Source: Gemmatimonadota bacterium
GTDB lineage: Bacteria > Gemmatimonadota > Gemmatimonadetes > Longimicrobiales > Gaopeijiaceae
DNA: 46,984 nucleotides
Reading direction: 5' to 3'
Assembly: GCA_022825135.1 (NCBI GenBank)
Contig: JAJDYN010000039.1
Span: 1 to 46,984, forward strand
Of this stretch, positions 35,330-44,055 are shown one piece after another (position 1 is the first letter of the stretch; each line of letters begins with the position of its first letter). The notes beneath the pieces are model-generated. The model saw only the letters and a program-made list of their open reading frames with translations, ran no database searches and was not told the origin of the DNA. The position numbers and the translations under genes were made by a program.

Positions 35330-36341
35330 TCCGGCCCACAGGATCGGCGTGCTGGGGGCCGGCAGCTGGGGGACGGCGCTGGCGGCGCTCGCCGCCGGCA
35401 GGGGGCACGACGTCTGCCTGTGGGCGCGCGAGCCCGAGGTCGTGCGGCAGATCCGGGAAGGCGGCGAGAACCAGTGCTTCCTGCCCGGCATCGAGCTACC
35501 GCGCAACCTGGACGTGACCGGAGAGATGGAGCGGGCCGTCGCCGGCGCGGAGATCGTCATGTCGGTGAGCCCGGCTCAGTATGCCGGAGTCGTCGTGGGA
35601 GGTGCCGCGCCCTTCCTGGACCCCGATGCCGTGGTGGTGTCGGCCTCCAAGGGGATCGAGATCGCGACCCTGCGGCGCATGGACGAGGTGATGGCCGAGC
35701 TGCTCACGCCGCGACAGAGCGAGCGCCTGACCGTGCTCTCTGGTCCGAGCTTCGCGGCCGAAGTGGTGCGCGGCCAGCCCACCGCGGTGGTCGCGGCGAG
35801 TCGGTCGGAGGAGGCCCGCCTGCTGGTTCAGGCCGCCCTTCAGGGCCCCAGCTTTCGCGTGTACACCAACGAGGACGTGATCGGCGTCGAACTGGGCGGC
35901 GCGCTCAAGAACGTGATCGCGCTCGCCGCCGGGGTGGTGGCCGGCCACGGCTTCGGGCACAACACGCTCTGTGCGCTGATCACCCGCGGGCTGGCCGAGA
36001 TCACGCGGCTCGGGGTTGCCATGGGCGCCCGTCCGCCCACCTTTTTCGGGCTGGCGGGAATGGGCGATCTGGTCCTTACCTGCACCGGTCACGTGAGCCG
36101 CAACCGCACAGTGGGCTTCGAACTCGGACGGGGGCGCACCCTGGACGACATCCTGGACGGGATGACGGCGGTGGCGGAGGGGGTGAAAACCGCGGAGGCC
36201 GTGCACGAGCTGGCCGCCAGGCATCGGGTGGAGATGCCGATCTGCGACCAGGTTTACGATATCTTGATGGGGAGAACGGACCCTGCCGAGGCGGCGAACA
36301 ACCTCATGAGGCGGGATCCCAAGCCGGAGCACTGGTCGTGA
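35322..36341 (+). CDS. gpsA: Glycerol-3-phosphate dehydrogenase [NAD(P)+]
   Basis: A 339-residue enzyme reducing dihydroxyacetone phosphate to glycerol-3-phosphate. The Rossmann motif GAGSWGTAL is at 12-20, SASKGIE near 106-112 and SGPSFAAEV near 140-148. Catalytic Lys196 is in GGALKNVIALAAG, and GLAGMGDLVLTC lies near 243-254. The GTG at 35322 overlaps plsY. The plsY-gpsA pairing supplies phosphatidic acid synthesis. Confidence 0.95.
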   Translation: MADPAHRIGVLGAGSWGTALAALAAGRGHDVCLWAREPEVVRQIREGGENQCFLPGIELPRNLDVTGEMERAVAGAEIVMSVSPAQYAGVVVGGAAPFLDPDAVVVSASKGIEIATLRRMDEVMAELLTPRQSERLTVLSGPSFAAEVVRGQPTAVVAASRSEEARLLVQAALQGPSFRVYTNEDVIGVELGGALKNVIALAAGVVAGHGFGHNTLCALITRGLAEITRLGVAMGARPPTFFGLAGMGDLVLTCTGHVSRNRTVGFELGRGRTLDDILDGMTAVAEGVKTAEAVHELAARHRVEMPICDQVYDILMGRTDPAEAANNLMRRDPKPEHWS

Positions 36342-36375
36342 TCGCGTCTCCGGTCCGGGCACCCGGGAGGAGCCA

Positions 36376-36747
36376 TTGAACGAACCCATCGCGCAGCGCG
36401 CGTACTATTCCATCGGCGAAGTGTGTGACCTCACCGGGATCCAGGCGCATGTGCTGCGCTACTGGGAAACGCGATTCGAGCTCCTTCGTCCCGTGAAGAA
36501 CCAGGCCGGCAACCGGGTCTATCGGCCCAGGGAAGTAGAACTTGTGCTCCTGCTCAAGCGTCTGCTCTACGAAGACAAGTACACCGTGGAGGGTGCCCGC
36601 CAGGAACTGGCCCGGATGCGCAGGACGGGCGGCCTCAAGGAGGCCCGCAAGTCGGCGCTCGCTCCCGAACTCCGCGGCCAGCTCAAGAGCGACCTGGCGG
36701 AGTTGATGGACATCCTTTCCGTCCCCGGCGAGACCGGCGATTCCTGA
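36376..36747 (+). CDS. MerR-family transcriptional regulator
   Basis: A 123-residue protein starting at TTG 36376 behind GGGAGGAG. The winged helix-turn-helix (about 10-80: YYSIGEVCDLTGIQAHVLRYWE, then NRVYRPREVELVLLLKRLLYE) is of the MerR type. A short helical tail follows and no effector-binding domain is present. Such short MerR proteins beside gpsA are common in related phyla. Targets are unknown. Confidence 0.88.
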   Translation: MNEPIAQRAYYSIGEVCDLTGIQAHVLRYWETRFELLRPVKNQAGNRVYRPREVELVLLLKRLLYEDKYTVEGARQELARMRRTGGLKEARKSALAPELRGQLKSDLAELMDILSVPGETGDS

Positions 36748-36757
36748 CCCGCCGCGC

Positions 36758-37510
36758 ATGCACATCCTGTGCACGAACGATGACGGCTACATGGCTCCCG
36801 GCCTGGCCATCCTTCAGAGCGCCGCGCGACGGCTCGGCTCGGTGCACGTGGTGGCGCCCGACCGCGAGCAGAGCGCGACCAGCCACTCGCTCACGCTGCA
36901 CCTCCCGCTGCGCGCCCGAACGGGTCCCGGGGGCGAATCCGTAGTCGACGGTACACCGACGGACTGCGTCATCCTGGCGCTGAGCGCGCTTCTCGAGGAG
37001 CGCCCGACGGTCTGCTTCTCCGGGGTCAACCACGGGTCCAACATGGGAGAGGATGTCCTCTATTCGGGCACCGTGGCGGCCGCCATGGAAGCGACCGTGC
37101 TCGGCATCCCGTCGGTCGCGGTGTCGTACGCCGGACGCGACCTGACCGAAGGTCTCGGCTGGTCCGGGCCTCTGTCCGACCTCCTGAAGCAGGTGCTCGC
37201 CAGGCCTTTCCCCACCGACACCCTCTTCAACGTCAACCTGCCCCCGATTCCGCCGGCGCAGGCGAAGGGGGTGCGGGTCACCCGGCTGGGTCGCCGCAGA
37301 TACAGCGATTCGCTGATGCGCGGCCACGATCCGATGGGGAAGGAGTACTACTGGATCGGAGCATCCACGCCGGCGTGGAGCGGCTCGGCCGACTCGGACT
37401 TCCGTGCCGTCGAGGAGGGCTACGTTTCGGTGACCCCGCTCCACCTCGACCTCACCAACTACAGGCTTCTTGAAGAGGTGCGGGCGTGGGATCTGACGAT
37501 GCAGGGTTGA
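36758..37510 (+). CDS. surE: 5'/3'-nucleotidase SurE
   Basis: A 250-residue phosphatase of nucleoside monophosphates. TNDDGYMAPG (6-15) has the metal-binding Asp pair, SATSHSLTL (about 44-52) the serine of the active site, and FSGVNHGSNMGEDVLYSGTVAAAMEA (about 88-113) the conserved Asn loop. The length is normal. The stop overlaps the next gene's ATG (TGATG). Confidence 0.95.
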   Translation: MHILCTNDDGYMAPGLAILQSAARRLGSVHVVAPDREQSATSHSLTLHLPLRARTGPGGESVVDGTPTDCVILALSALLEERPTVCFSGVNHGSNMGEDVLYSGTVAAAMEATVLGIPSVAVSYAGRDLTEGLGWSGPLSDLLKQVLARPFPTDTLFNVNLPPIPPAQAKGVRVTRLGRRRYSDSLMRGHDPMGKEYYWIGASTPAWSGSADSDFRAVEEGYVSVTPLHLDLTNYRLLEEVRAWDLTMQG

Positions 37511-38094
37511 TGCGCCGTCTCTACGACTGGGTGCTGAGCTGGGCGGGAACGCCGTACGGCGCCTGGGCGCTGGGGGTGCTCGCGCTGGCCGAGTCGTCGG
37601 TGTTCCCGATTCCGCCCGATCCGCTGCTGCTGGCGCTCTGCCTGGGCGCTCCGGCGGCGTCCATGCGCTTCGCGGCGCTGACCACGGCGGCGTCGGTCCT
37701 GGGCGGCGTGATCGGCTATGGCATCGGTGCGGGCGCGTGGCACCTTTTCGACCAGTTCTTCTTCGACCATGTCCCCGGTGTGTCGCCGGAGAGTTTCGCG
37801 CGCGTGCAGGAGCTGTACGGGCGCTACGACTTCTGGGTGATCTTCCTGGCGGGCCTGACTCCGCTGCCGTACAAGGTGTTCACCCTCTCGGCGGGGGTCT
37901 TCGCCATCAATTTCCCGGTGTTCGTGCTGGCCAGCTGCATCTCGCGCGGACTGCGCTTCTTCGTGCTCGGAGGTCTGGTGTACCGATGGGGCTCCGCGTT
38001 GCGGGACGCGATCGATCGCCATTTCAACACCTTCACTTGGATCTTCGGCATTCTGCTGGTGGCGGGCTTCGCGGTGGTGGCGTTGCTCCGCTGA
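37510..38094 (+). CDS. YqaA/VTT-domain (DedA-related) membrane protein
   Basis: A 194-residue protein with about four or five hydrophobic segments. AESSVFPIPPDPLLLALCLGAP (about 31-52) and the re-entrant-type region FLAGLTPLPYKVFTLSAGVFAINFPVF (about 114-140, key residues R/K, G, TP.PYK) mark the VTT/SNARE-associated superfamily. Relatives include lipid scramblases and transporters such as UptA and DedA; the substrate here is not known. The start is ATG 37510, overlapping surE; an in-frame ATG at 37486 is less likely. Confidence 0.85.
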   Translation: MRRLYDWVLSWAGTPYGAWALGVLALAESSVFPIPPDPLLLALCLGAPAASMRFAALTTAASVLGGVIGYGIGAGAWHLFDQFFFDHVPGVSPESFARVQELYGRYDFWVIFLAGLTPLPYKVFTLSAGVFAINFPVFVLASCISRGLRFFVLGGLVYRWGSALRDAIDRHFNTFTWIFGILLVAGFAVVALLR

Positions 38095-38112
38095 AGCGGA
38101 CGGCGGTAGAAT
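38083..38112 (+). promoter_or_regulatory. Probable promoter of tRNA-Arg
   Basis: TTGCTC (38083-38088) and TAGAAT (38107-38112) are 18 bases apart, and the -10 box ends 11 bases before the mature tRNA. The -35 box overlaps the end of the VTT gene and is a weak match; the -10 box is good. Confidence 0.5.
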
Positions 38113-38123
38113 GGGGTTCGCGC

Positions 38124-38197
38124 GCCTCCGTAGCTCAGGTGGACAGAGCACCGGATTCCTAATCCGGGGGCCGCAGGTTCGAGTCCTGCCGGGGGCA
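38124..38197 (+). tRNA. tRNA-Arg (anticodon CCU)
   Basis: Full cloverleaf. The acceptor stem GCCTCCG (38124-38130) pairs with CGGGGGC (38190-38196, one T-G pair), with discriminator A. The anticodon stem CCGGA/TCCGG holds loop TTCCTAA with anticodon CCT, reading AGG. The T arm is GCAGG-TTCGAGT-CCTGC. CCA is not encoded. Confidence 0.95.
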
Positions 38198-38262
38198 CTT
38201 CGAGAGGTCAAGGGCCGCAAGAGGCAGCCTGCCATCACGTTCCGTCATCCGAGGTAAACCAG

Positions 38263-40170
38263 ATGATGTCCTTCGCACATGTGTTCGCATTGGCCGTCGC
38301 GGTTCAGGCCGCGCCGGATCGCGTGGAAGTGCTCCCCGCCAGCGCGGAAGTCGGCGTCGACGCGGTGCTGCCGCTCACGGCCCGGGTCCTGGATGCCGAG
38401 GGGGCGGTCATCGAGGGCGCCGCCGTCACCTGGGTGGCCGTCACCCCCGAGCTCGTGTCGGTGGATGCGTCCGGCCAGGTGACCGGCCTCAGGCCGGGGA
38501 AGGCCCAGGTGGCCGCCATGGTCGGGGGTACGGTGGTGGGGTTCGCCGACCTGACGGTGCCGCAGCTGGGGGCCGCCACCCTGGCGGTGGCCGCGCCCGG
38601 TGCGATCGTCGCGGGCGCCAGCGCGCCCATATCGCTCGCGGCCACCACCCGGCTGGGGGAGACGCTGACCGCGCCGGTGGCATCCTTCACCTCCGACGCG
38701 CCCGCGGTGGCCAGCGTGGACGCGCTCGGGCGCGTGTACGGCCTCGCCCCCGGAAGCGCGACCATCACGGTCCGGTCGGGCGTCGCGGAGGAGGAAGTGG
38801 AAGTCAGCGTGGAGGCGGACCCGGGATTCTCGTACTCGCTCGAGCCCGCGGCCTCCACGGTGCGCACCGGCGACGTGGTGCGCTTCCGGGCCGCTGCGAA
38901 CCTGCCTTCGGGCGCGGGCGGACCCGAGCTGCTGCCCGCGTGGACGGTGGCGGGGGTCGGGGCCCAGATCGATGCCGACGGAGCCGAGGGCGTGTTCGTG
39001 GCCGAGGACCCGGGGCGCTACGTCGTCTACGCGGTGATCGGGGAAGGCGTGGTGCGCACCGCCAACGTCGAGGTGACCGAGCGCATCTCGGACTCGGAGC
39101 TGATCCAGGTGGGGCGGGGGCCGATCTCCTCGCACCACTCGGGCGACATGTGGGTGTTCGAGGGCGTGGACGGGCGCGACTATGTCTACGTGGGTACCTA
39201 CATGCACGACTGGATGAAGGTGTGGGACGTCACCGACAGCGGCGCGCCCGTTCTGACGGACTCGATCCAGCTGGACGCGCGCCGCATCAACGACGTGAAG
39301 ATTCATCCCGACAACCACGTCGGGATCGTCACCCGCGAGGGCGCCTCCAACCGCCGCAACGGCATGGTGCTGCTCGACCTCGCCGATCCGGCCCACCCGG
39401 AGATCATCTCCCGCTACGACGAGACGCTCACCGGCGGGGTGCACAACGTGTGGATCCTCGGCGATGAGAACCTCGTCTACGCCTGCCACAACGGCACCTC
39501 CGAGATGCACATCATCGACATCTCCGACCCGGCCAACCCGGTCGAGGTGGGCCGGTGGGGGCTCGACAAGCAGGGCAAGACGCTGCACGACGTCATCGTG
39601 CAGGACGGCTACGCCTACCTCTCCTACTGGAACGACGGCGTGATCATGCTGGACGTGGGGGCGGGCACCCATCAGGGCACCGCGCGCGAGCCCGCCTTCG
39701 TCAGCCAGTTCAAGTACCCGATCGGCAACACGCACGTGGCCTGGCGCCACGGCCGCTATCTGTATCTCGGCGACGAGATCTTCCCGCCGGGATGGGATTC
39801 CGAGCGGCCCATCGAGGCGCGCGGCTTCATTCACGTGGTGGACTACTCCGACATCGAGAACCCGGTCGAGGTGGCCTGGTATGAGGTCCCCGAAGCGGGA
39901 GTCCACAACGTCTGGGCCGAGGGTGACCGCCTTTACCTCGGCTACTACCAGGCGGGGCTGCGTGTCCTCGACATCTCCGGGGAGCTGCGCGGCAACCTCT
40001 ACGAGCAGGGCAGGGAGGTCGCAGCGTTCGTGCCCCGGGACGGCGACATGGTGGTGCCCAACTGGCCCATGACCTGGGGGGCTCAGATCTACAAGGGCCG
40101 CATCTACTCGTCGGATCTCAACTCGGGAATCTGGATCACGGAGCTGAGGCCGAAGCGGGTCGTGTTCTAG
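38263..40170 (+). CDS. Secreted LVIVD beta-propeller protein with Ig-like (Big2-type) domains
   Basis: A 635-residue protein. A short signal peptide (about 1-17, ending VQAAP) is followed by two Big2-like domains (about 20-105 and 105-188, with VSVDASGQVTGLRPGKAQVAA and VASVDALGRVYGLAPGSATITV). A third beta domain reaches about 275. Residues 285-635 form an LVIVD-type propeller of repeats ending in DISDPANPVEVG-like turns. A histidine recurs once per repeat at 291/292, 348, 394, 442, 491 and 548. The function is unknown; relatives are extracellular. GAGG at 38251-38254 supports the start; the ATG at 38266 is also possible. Confidence 0.82.
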   Translation: MMSFAHVFALAVAVQAAPDRVEVLPASAEVGVDAVLPLTARVLDAEGAVIEGAAVTWVAVTPELVSVDASGQVTGLRPGKAQVAAMVGGTVVGFADLTVPQLGAATLAVAAPGAIVAGASAPISLAATTRLGETLTAPVASFTSDAPAVASVDALGRVYGLAPGSATITVRSGVAEEEVEVSVEADPGFSYSLEPAASTVRTGDVVRFRAAANLPSGAGGPELLPAWTVAGVGAQIDADGAEGVFVAEDPGRYVVYAVIGEGVVRTANVEVTERISDSELIQVGRGPISSHHSGDMWVFEGVDGRDYVYVGTYMHDWMKVWDVTDSGAPVLTDSIQLDARRINDVKIHPDNHVGIVTREGASNRRNGMVLLDLADPAHPEIISRYDETLTGGVHNVWILGDENLVYACHNGTSEMHIIDISDPANPVEVGRWGLDKQGKTLHDVIVQDGYAYLSYWNDGVIMLDVGAGTHQGTAREPAFVSQFKYPIGNTHVAWRHGRYLYLGDEIFPPGWDSERPIEARGFIHVVDYSDIENPVEVAWYEVPEAGVHNVWAEGDRLYLGYYQAGLRVLDISGELRGNLYEQGREVAAFVPRDGDMVVPNWPMTWGAQIYKGRIYSSDLNSGIWITELRPKRVVF

Positions 40171-40195
40171 CTTAGCCTGGCTTAGCCACGCTAAG
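40171..40195. terminator. Hairpin between convergent genes
   Basis: CTTAGC (40181-40186) and GCTAAG (40190-40195) form a 6-bp stem over 3 bases, and a further CTTAGCC copy lies at 40171-40177. There is no T-run. It sits directly after the LVIVD gene and before the end of the opposing DUF423 gene, so a bidirectional terminator role is plausible but weak. Confidence 0.35.
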
Positions 40196-40228
40196 GGAGA
40201 GCACGGCCAAAGGGGCAGGCCGACGGGG

Positions 40229-40612
40229 TCAGACGCTGCTGCGCAGGATCGCTACCACCAGCAGCAGCCAGCCGGCGATGAGCAGCACCCCGCCGACCGG
40301 CGTGACGGCTCCGAGCCAGCGGGGTCCGGTCAGTACGAGCAGGTAGAGGCTGCCCGAAAAAACCACCGTCCCGGCTACCATCAGCCAGCCGGCCCAGCCC
40401 GTCAGCGGGCCGGCCAGCCGGGTGGACAGCCATGCGACGCCGAGAAGCGCGAGCGCGTGGTACATCTGGTAGCGCACCGCAGTCTCGAAGATCTCGAGGT
40501 CGCGCGCCTCCAGGCGTTCGCGCAGGGCATGGGCGCCAAACGCCCCCAGCGCCACGGCCAGAAGCGCCAGCGTGGCTCCGCTTGCGGCCAGGGCGCGCGC
40601 CAGGGTGGTCAT
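40229..40612 (-). CDS. DUF423 family membrane protein
   Basis: A 127-residue protein with four hydrophobic segments. LGAFGAHALRERLEARDLEIFETAVRYQMYHALALLGVAWL (about 22-62; key residues GAFGAH, Y, YH) is the DUF423/YgdD signature, and a second hallmark GSLYLLVLTG lies near 87-96. The family function is unknown. It follows the gamma-glutamyltransferase gene on the same strand after 12 bases, so the two are likely co-transcribed. Confidence 0.9.
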   Translation of the reverse strand: MTTLARALAASGATLALLAVALGAFGAHALRERLEARDLEIFETAVRYQMYHALALLGVAWLSTRLAGPLTGWAGWLMVAGTVVFSGSLYLLVLTGPRWLGAVTPVGGVLLIAGWLLLVVAILRSSV

Positions 40613-40624
40613 GGGCTCTTCTCC

Positions 40625-42403
40625 TCAGTACGCAATGGCGTATGCCTCCCTCCTCGGGTCGGACGCGGCGGTAAGGGTGCCGTCGCGGTCCCGGAGGATC
40701 ATGTGGGCGCCCCCGAAGGTGGCCGTCCAGCCATGCACGATCTCGACCTGGTGGCCCAGGGCGCCGAGTTCTCCCAGAGCGGACGCGCCGATGCGGTCCT
40801 CGAAGGCCACCCCGAGCCCGTTGTAACTGCGGAAGCGGGGCGCCTCGATGGCTGCCTGGGGCGTCATCCCGAAGAGCACCATGTTGTTGACGATCTGGAT
40901 CAGGCTCTGCGGCTGGCTGTCGCCCCCCGGCGTGCCCAGGGTGAAGGCGAAGCTGCCGTCGCTGCGGAGCGCCATCATGGGCGAGAGCGTGTGATAGGGG
41001 CGCTTGCCGGGCGCGATGATGTTGGGATGCCCCGCCTGCAGGTTGAAGAGGGCGCCCCGGTTGTGGAGCACGATCCCCGTTTCGGGCTCGAGCAGGCCGG
41101 ACCCAAAGCCGGCGAACAGGCTCTGGATCCAGCTCACCGCGTTGCCCCACTGGTCCACGGCGGTGAGATAGACGGTGTCGCCGGAGTCGTCGGCCGACCC
41201 GCCGCCGCCCGCGGCCATCTCCGCGCCCACGCCCGCCATTCGTGCTTCGGCCGCGGCGTCTGCGTCGACCATGCCGGCACGGCGAGCCAGGTAGTCGGGG
41301 TCGAGCAGGCGATCCAGCGGGATGTCGCTGAATTCCGGGTCGGCGGCCCACTGGTCGCGGTCGGCGAAGGCCAGCTTCTTCATCTCGATGAGGGTGTGGA
41401 GATAGTCTGAGGTGTTGTGACCCAACTCCTTCATGTCGAACGATTTCGCCATCTCGAACAGTTGCAGTTGCGCGATGCCCTGGGTGTTGGGCGGCATCAC
41501 CAGCATGGTGTGGTCCTCGTAGTCGCCGCGCAGCGGCTCCACCCAGGTGGTGGTGTGCGCCGCCAGGTCCGGAGCGCGCACATAGCCGCCCTCGGCCTCC
41601 AGGAAGGCGCCGATGCGGTCGGCTACGAAGCCGTGGTAGAACCCGTCCTTGCCGTCGGCGGCGACCCGCTCGAGGGTGGTGGCCAGCGCGGGGTTCCGGA
41701 GCAGGCTGCCCACCGGCGGAGGCGCGCCACCCGGCAGGTAGAGCGCCCGCGCGTGGTCGTTCAGCGACCGCGAGGAGCCCGCGATGTCGCTGGCGAGCCG
41801 GGTCGAGACGGGGAAGCCGTCGCGGGCGTACCCGATCGCGGGCTCCAGCAGGTCCGCCATCGGCCGGGTGCCGTAGCGGTCCAGGGCGTCCACCCAGGCG
41901 GCCACGGCGCCCGGCACCGAGACGGAGAGCGGACCGTTGCCGGGGACCCGGTCGAGTTCGCGTTCGGAGAAGAGGGCCGGCGTGGCCAACGCGCCCGCGC
42001 GCCCGCTTCCGTTCATCGCGTACACGCGCCCGCTCTCGGCCTCGTAGTAGATCATGAAGGCGTCTCCCCCGACGCCGTTCATGTGCGGGCGCACCACCGC
42101 CAGCACCCCCGCCATGGCGATCGTCGCGTCGATGGCGTTGCCGCCCCGGCGCAGCACCTCGTGACCCGCCGCCGCCGCAAGCGGATGGCCAGCCGACACG
42201 GCCGCGGTGACGCCGCGCACGTCGGGGCGGTTGGTGGCGGGGAAGACCACTTCCCCGGAGCCCTGTGGGGTCGTGCTGGCCTGCGCCGGCGCCTCCGCGG
42301 TCTCGCACGCGGTCGCGGCAAGGAGGACACAACTGATCGCGACGGCGGCGGCCATGGCCGCGCCCGTAGTGCGGCCTCGGCCTGTTGCGGAAACTTCGCG
42401 CAT
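40625..42403 (-). CDS. ggt: Gamma-glutamyltransferase lipoprotein
   Basis: A 592-residue Ntn-hydrolase precursor cleaving gamma-glutamyl bonds, for example in glutathione. The signal peptide (about 1-33) ends in LLAATAC, a possible lipobox, so the enzyme is probably anchored outside the cytoplasm. RGGNAIDATIAMAGVLAVVRPHMNGVGGD (about 85-113) is the family start. Thr410 in GDTVYLTAVD aligns with the self-cleaving nucleophile Thr391 of E. coli. PGGDSQPQSLIQIV (about 495-508) is near the C-terminal signature. The start at 42403 is chosen for its CAGGAG site; the frame also has ATGs at 42430 and 42460. Confidence 0.9.
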   Translation of the reverse strand: MREVSATGRGRTTGAAMAAAVAISCVLLAATACETAEAPAQASTTPQGSGEVVFPATNRPDVRGVTAAVSAGHPLAAAAGHEVLRRGGNAIDATIAMAGVLAVVRPHMNGVGGDAFMIYYEAESGRVYAMNGSGRAGALATPALFSERELDRVPGNGPLSVSVPGAVAAWVDALDRYGTRPMADLLEPAIGYARDGFPVSTRLASDIAGSSRSLNDHARALYLPGGAPPPVGSLLRNPALATTLERVAADGKDGFYHGFVADRIGAFLEAEGGYVRAPDLAAHTTTWVEPLRGDYEDHTMLVMPPNTQGIAQLQLFEMAKSFDMKELGHNTSDYLHTLIEMKKLAFADRDQWAADPEFSDIPLDRLLDPDYLARRAGMVDADAAAEARMAGVGAEMAAGGGGSADDSGDTVYLTAVDQWGNAVSWIQSLFAGFGSGLLEPETGIVLHNRGALFNLQAGHPNIIAPGKRPYHTLSPMMALRSDGSFAFTLGTPGGDSQPQSLIQIVNNMVLFGMTPQAAIEAPRFRSYNGLGVAFEDRIGASALGELGALGHQVEIVHGWTATFGGAHMILRDRDGTLTAASDPRREAYAIAY

Positions 42404-42687
42404 GGGTGGAACTCCTGGATTCCGGTTCATCGGTGCTAGTTGTGGAGCGGGAACGCCCATGTGATCTCCGTGTGCACGATGCCACCGCGATGCGGTCCCG
42501 CGCCACCCCCGCCGCCGTCAGGCGCCACGCCCCCTCCCGGCCCCGCACCAATCGGCACCCGCTCCCAGCCGTGCATCGCCGTTCGATCCGGCGGCCCGCC
42601 ACCACGGCCGCGGGCGGAGGGAACCGCCCATCCACCGGGCCGCGCGCGCGGCTGGTGCGGACAGCCGGTCACGGACAGGTTCAGATC
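42404..42687. other. Divergent intergenic region
   Basis: The 284 bases between the starts of ggt (minus) and the permease (plus) hold no convincing gene, RNA or promoter box. The sequence is GC-rich throughout, apart from the ggt Shine-Dalgarno site at its left edge. Promoters for both directions must lie here but are not recognisable by eye. Confidence 0.6.
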
Positions 42688-44055
42688 ATGACGGGCAAGC
42701 GGAAACTCGGGCTCTGGATGTGCACCTCCCTGGTGGCGGGGAGCATGATCGGCTCGGGCGTCTTCCTCCTCCCGGCGTCGCTGGCCCCGTTCGGGGGCAT
42801 CAGCATCCTCGGGTGGCTGGTGAGCGCCGGGGGCGCGATGTGCATGGCGCTGGTGCTCGCGCGGCTCGGAGCGACGCTGCCCAGGGTCGGGGGGCCGTAT
42901 GCGTACGGCCGGGAGGGGTTCGGAGACTTCGTGGGGTTCTGGATCGCGTGGTCCTACTGGATCTCGCTGCTCACGGGGAATGCCGCCCTCGCCGTCGCCA
43001 CCGCGAGCTACGCGACCGTCTTCTGGCCGGCGCTGGGGGTTTCGCCGACGGCGGGCCTGGCCACGGCGCTGGCCGCCCTCTGGACTCTCGCGCTCGTCAA
43101 CGCCCACGGCGTGCGCACGGCGGGGCTGGTCCAGCTCGTCACCACCGTGCTGAAGCTGTTGCCGCTGGCGGCGGTCGGGACGGTCGGATTCCTCTACTTC
43201 CAGGCCGACCACTTTCAGCCGTTCAGCCCGGCTGGAGAGAGCCCCTTCGGCGCGGTAACGGCGACGGTCGCGCTTACCCTGTGGGCGTTTCTGGGGCTCG
43301 AGGCGGGAACCGTCCCCGCGGGCGACGTGCGCGACCCCGCCCGCACCATTCCAAAGGCCACGATCCTGGGGACGTCGATCGCCGCGGTCGTCTACATTGC
43401 GTGCACCGCCTCGGTGATGGGCATCATTGCCCCAGGAGAGCTGGCGCTGTCCACGGCGCCGTTCGCCGACGCGGCGGGCTCCGTCTGGGGCACCTGGGGC
43501 CGCTGGATCATCGGGGCGGGTGCCACCATCTCCTGCTTCGGGGCCCTCAACGGGTGGGTCCTGCTCACCGGGCAGATCCCGCGCGCCGCCGCCCTCGACG
43601 GGCTGCTCCCGGCGCGCTTCGCGCACCTGAGTCCGCGAGGCACGCCCGTCGTGGGGATCTTCCTGTCAGCCGTCCTGGCGACGATCCTGATCGCGATGAA
43701 CTACACCCGCGGCCTGGTTCAGGCCTTCACCTTCCTCATCCTGCTGGCCACCCTGGCGACGCTCCTGCCCTACGTCTTCACGAGCATGACCGGGCTCATG
43801 ATGGCGCTCCGCGAGCGCTCCCGGTCACGAGCGGGCGACCGCACGGCTGCCAGATCCCTTGCGCGGGCGGTCGTGAGCGTGCTCGCGTTCGGGTTTTCGC
43901 TTTGGGCGGTCGTGGGCGCGGGCGCGGAGACGGTGTTCTGGGGATTCCTGCTGCTGCTGGCCGGAGTACCGGTCTTCGCAGCGATGCGCTGGCGTGGGGG
44001 TGATTCGACGCGAGGAAGATCGGCCTCCGGCGATGGGATCGGCGGCGCTGCATGA
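42688..44055 (+). CDS. APC-family amino acid antiporter, AdiC-like
   Basis: A 455-residue transporter with about 12 membrane helices. The first helix has GSMIGSGVFLLPASLAPFGG (about 18-37), the substrate-amine loop of AdiC (arginine/agmatine antiporter). TLWAFLGLEAGTVPAGDVRDPART matches the AdiC segment holding Trp202 and Glu208, and NGWVLLTGQIPRAA matches that with Trp293. The C-terminal LWAVVGAGAETVFWGF also matches. Conservation of these residues suggests arginine or a guanidino relative as substrate. Its stop overlaps the ATG of an arginine-deiminase/DDAH-like gene, which supports that view. Confidence 0.85.
   Translation: MTGKRKLGLWMCTSLVAGSMIGSGVFLLPASLAPFGGISILGWLVSAGGAMCMALVLARLGATLPRVGGPYAYGREGFGDFVGFWIAWSYWISLLTGNAALAVATASYATVFWPALGVSPTAGLATALAALWTLALVNAHGVRTAGLVQLVTTVLKLLPLAAVGTVGFLYFQADHFQPFSPAGESPFGAVTATVALTLWAFLGLEAGTVPAGDVRDPARTIPKATILGTSIAAVVYIACTASVMGIIAPGELALSTAPFADAAGSVWGTWGRWIIGAGATISCFGALNGWVLLTGQIPRAAALDGLLPARFAHLSPRGTPVVGIFLSAVLATILIAMNYTRGLVQAFTFLILLATLATLLPYVFTSMTGLMMALRERSRSRAGDRTAARSLARAVVSVLAFGFSLWAVVGAGAETVFWGFLLLLAGVPVFAAMRWRGGDSTRGRSASGDGIGGAA

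Noticed and set aside
36758..37510. Toxin-antitoxin or defence genes among the MerR-surE-VTT group
   Set aside because: All three match ordinary housekeeping families with intact motifs and typical neighbours.
40191..42635. 814-residue minus-strand frame overlapping ggt and DUF423
   Set aside because: Arg/Gly/Pro-rich composition typical of a GC-rich shadow frame; the overlapped frames encode recognisable families.
42436..42690. Remnant of a minus-strand gene upstream of ggt (end reading ITWAFPLHN)
   Set aside because: The short tail looks protein-like, but the frame upstream is Gly/Pro-rich and then only the shadow of the permease gene; no domain is recognisable.
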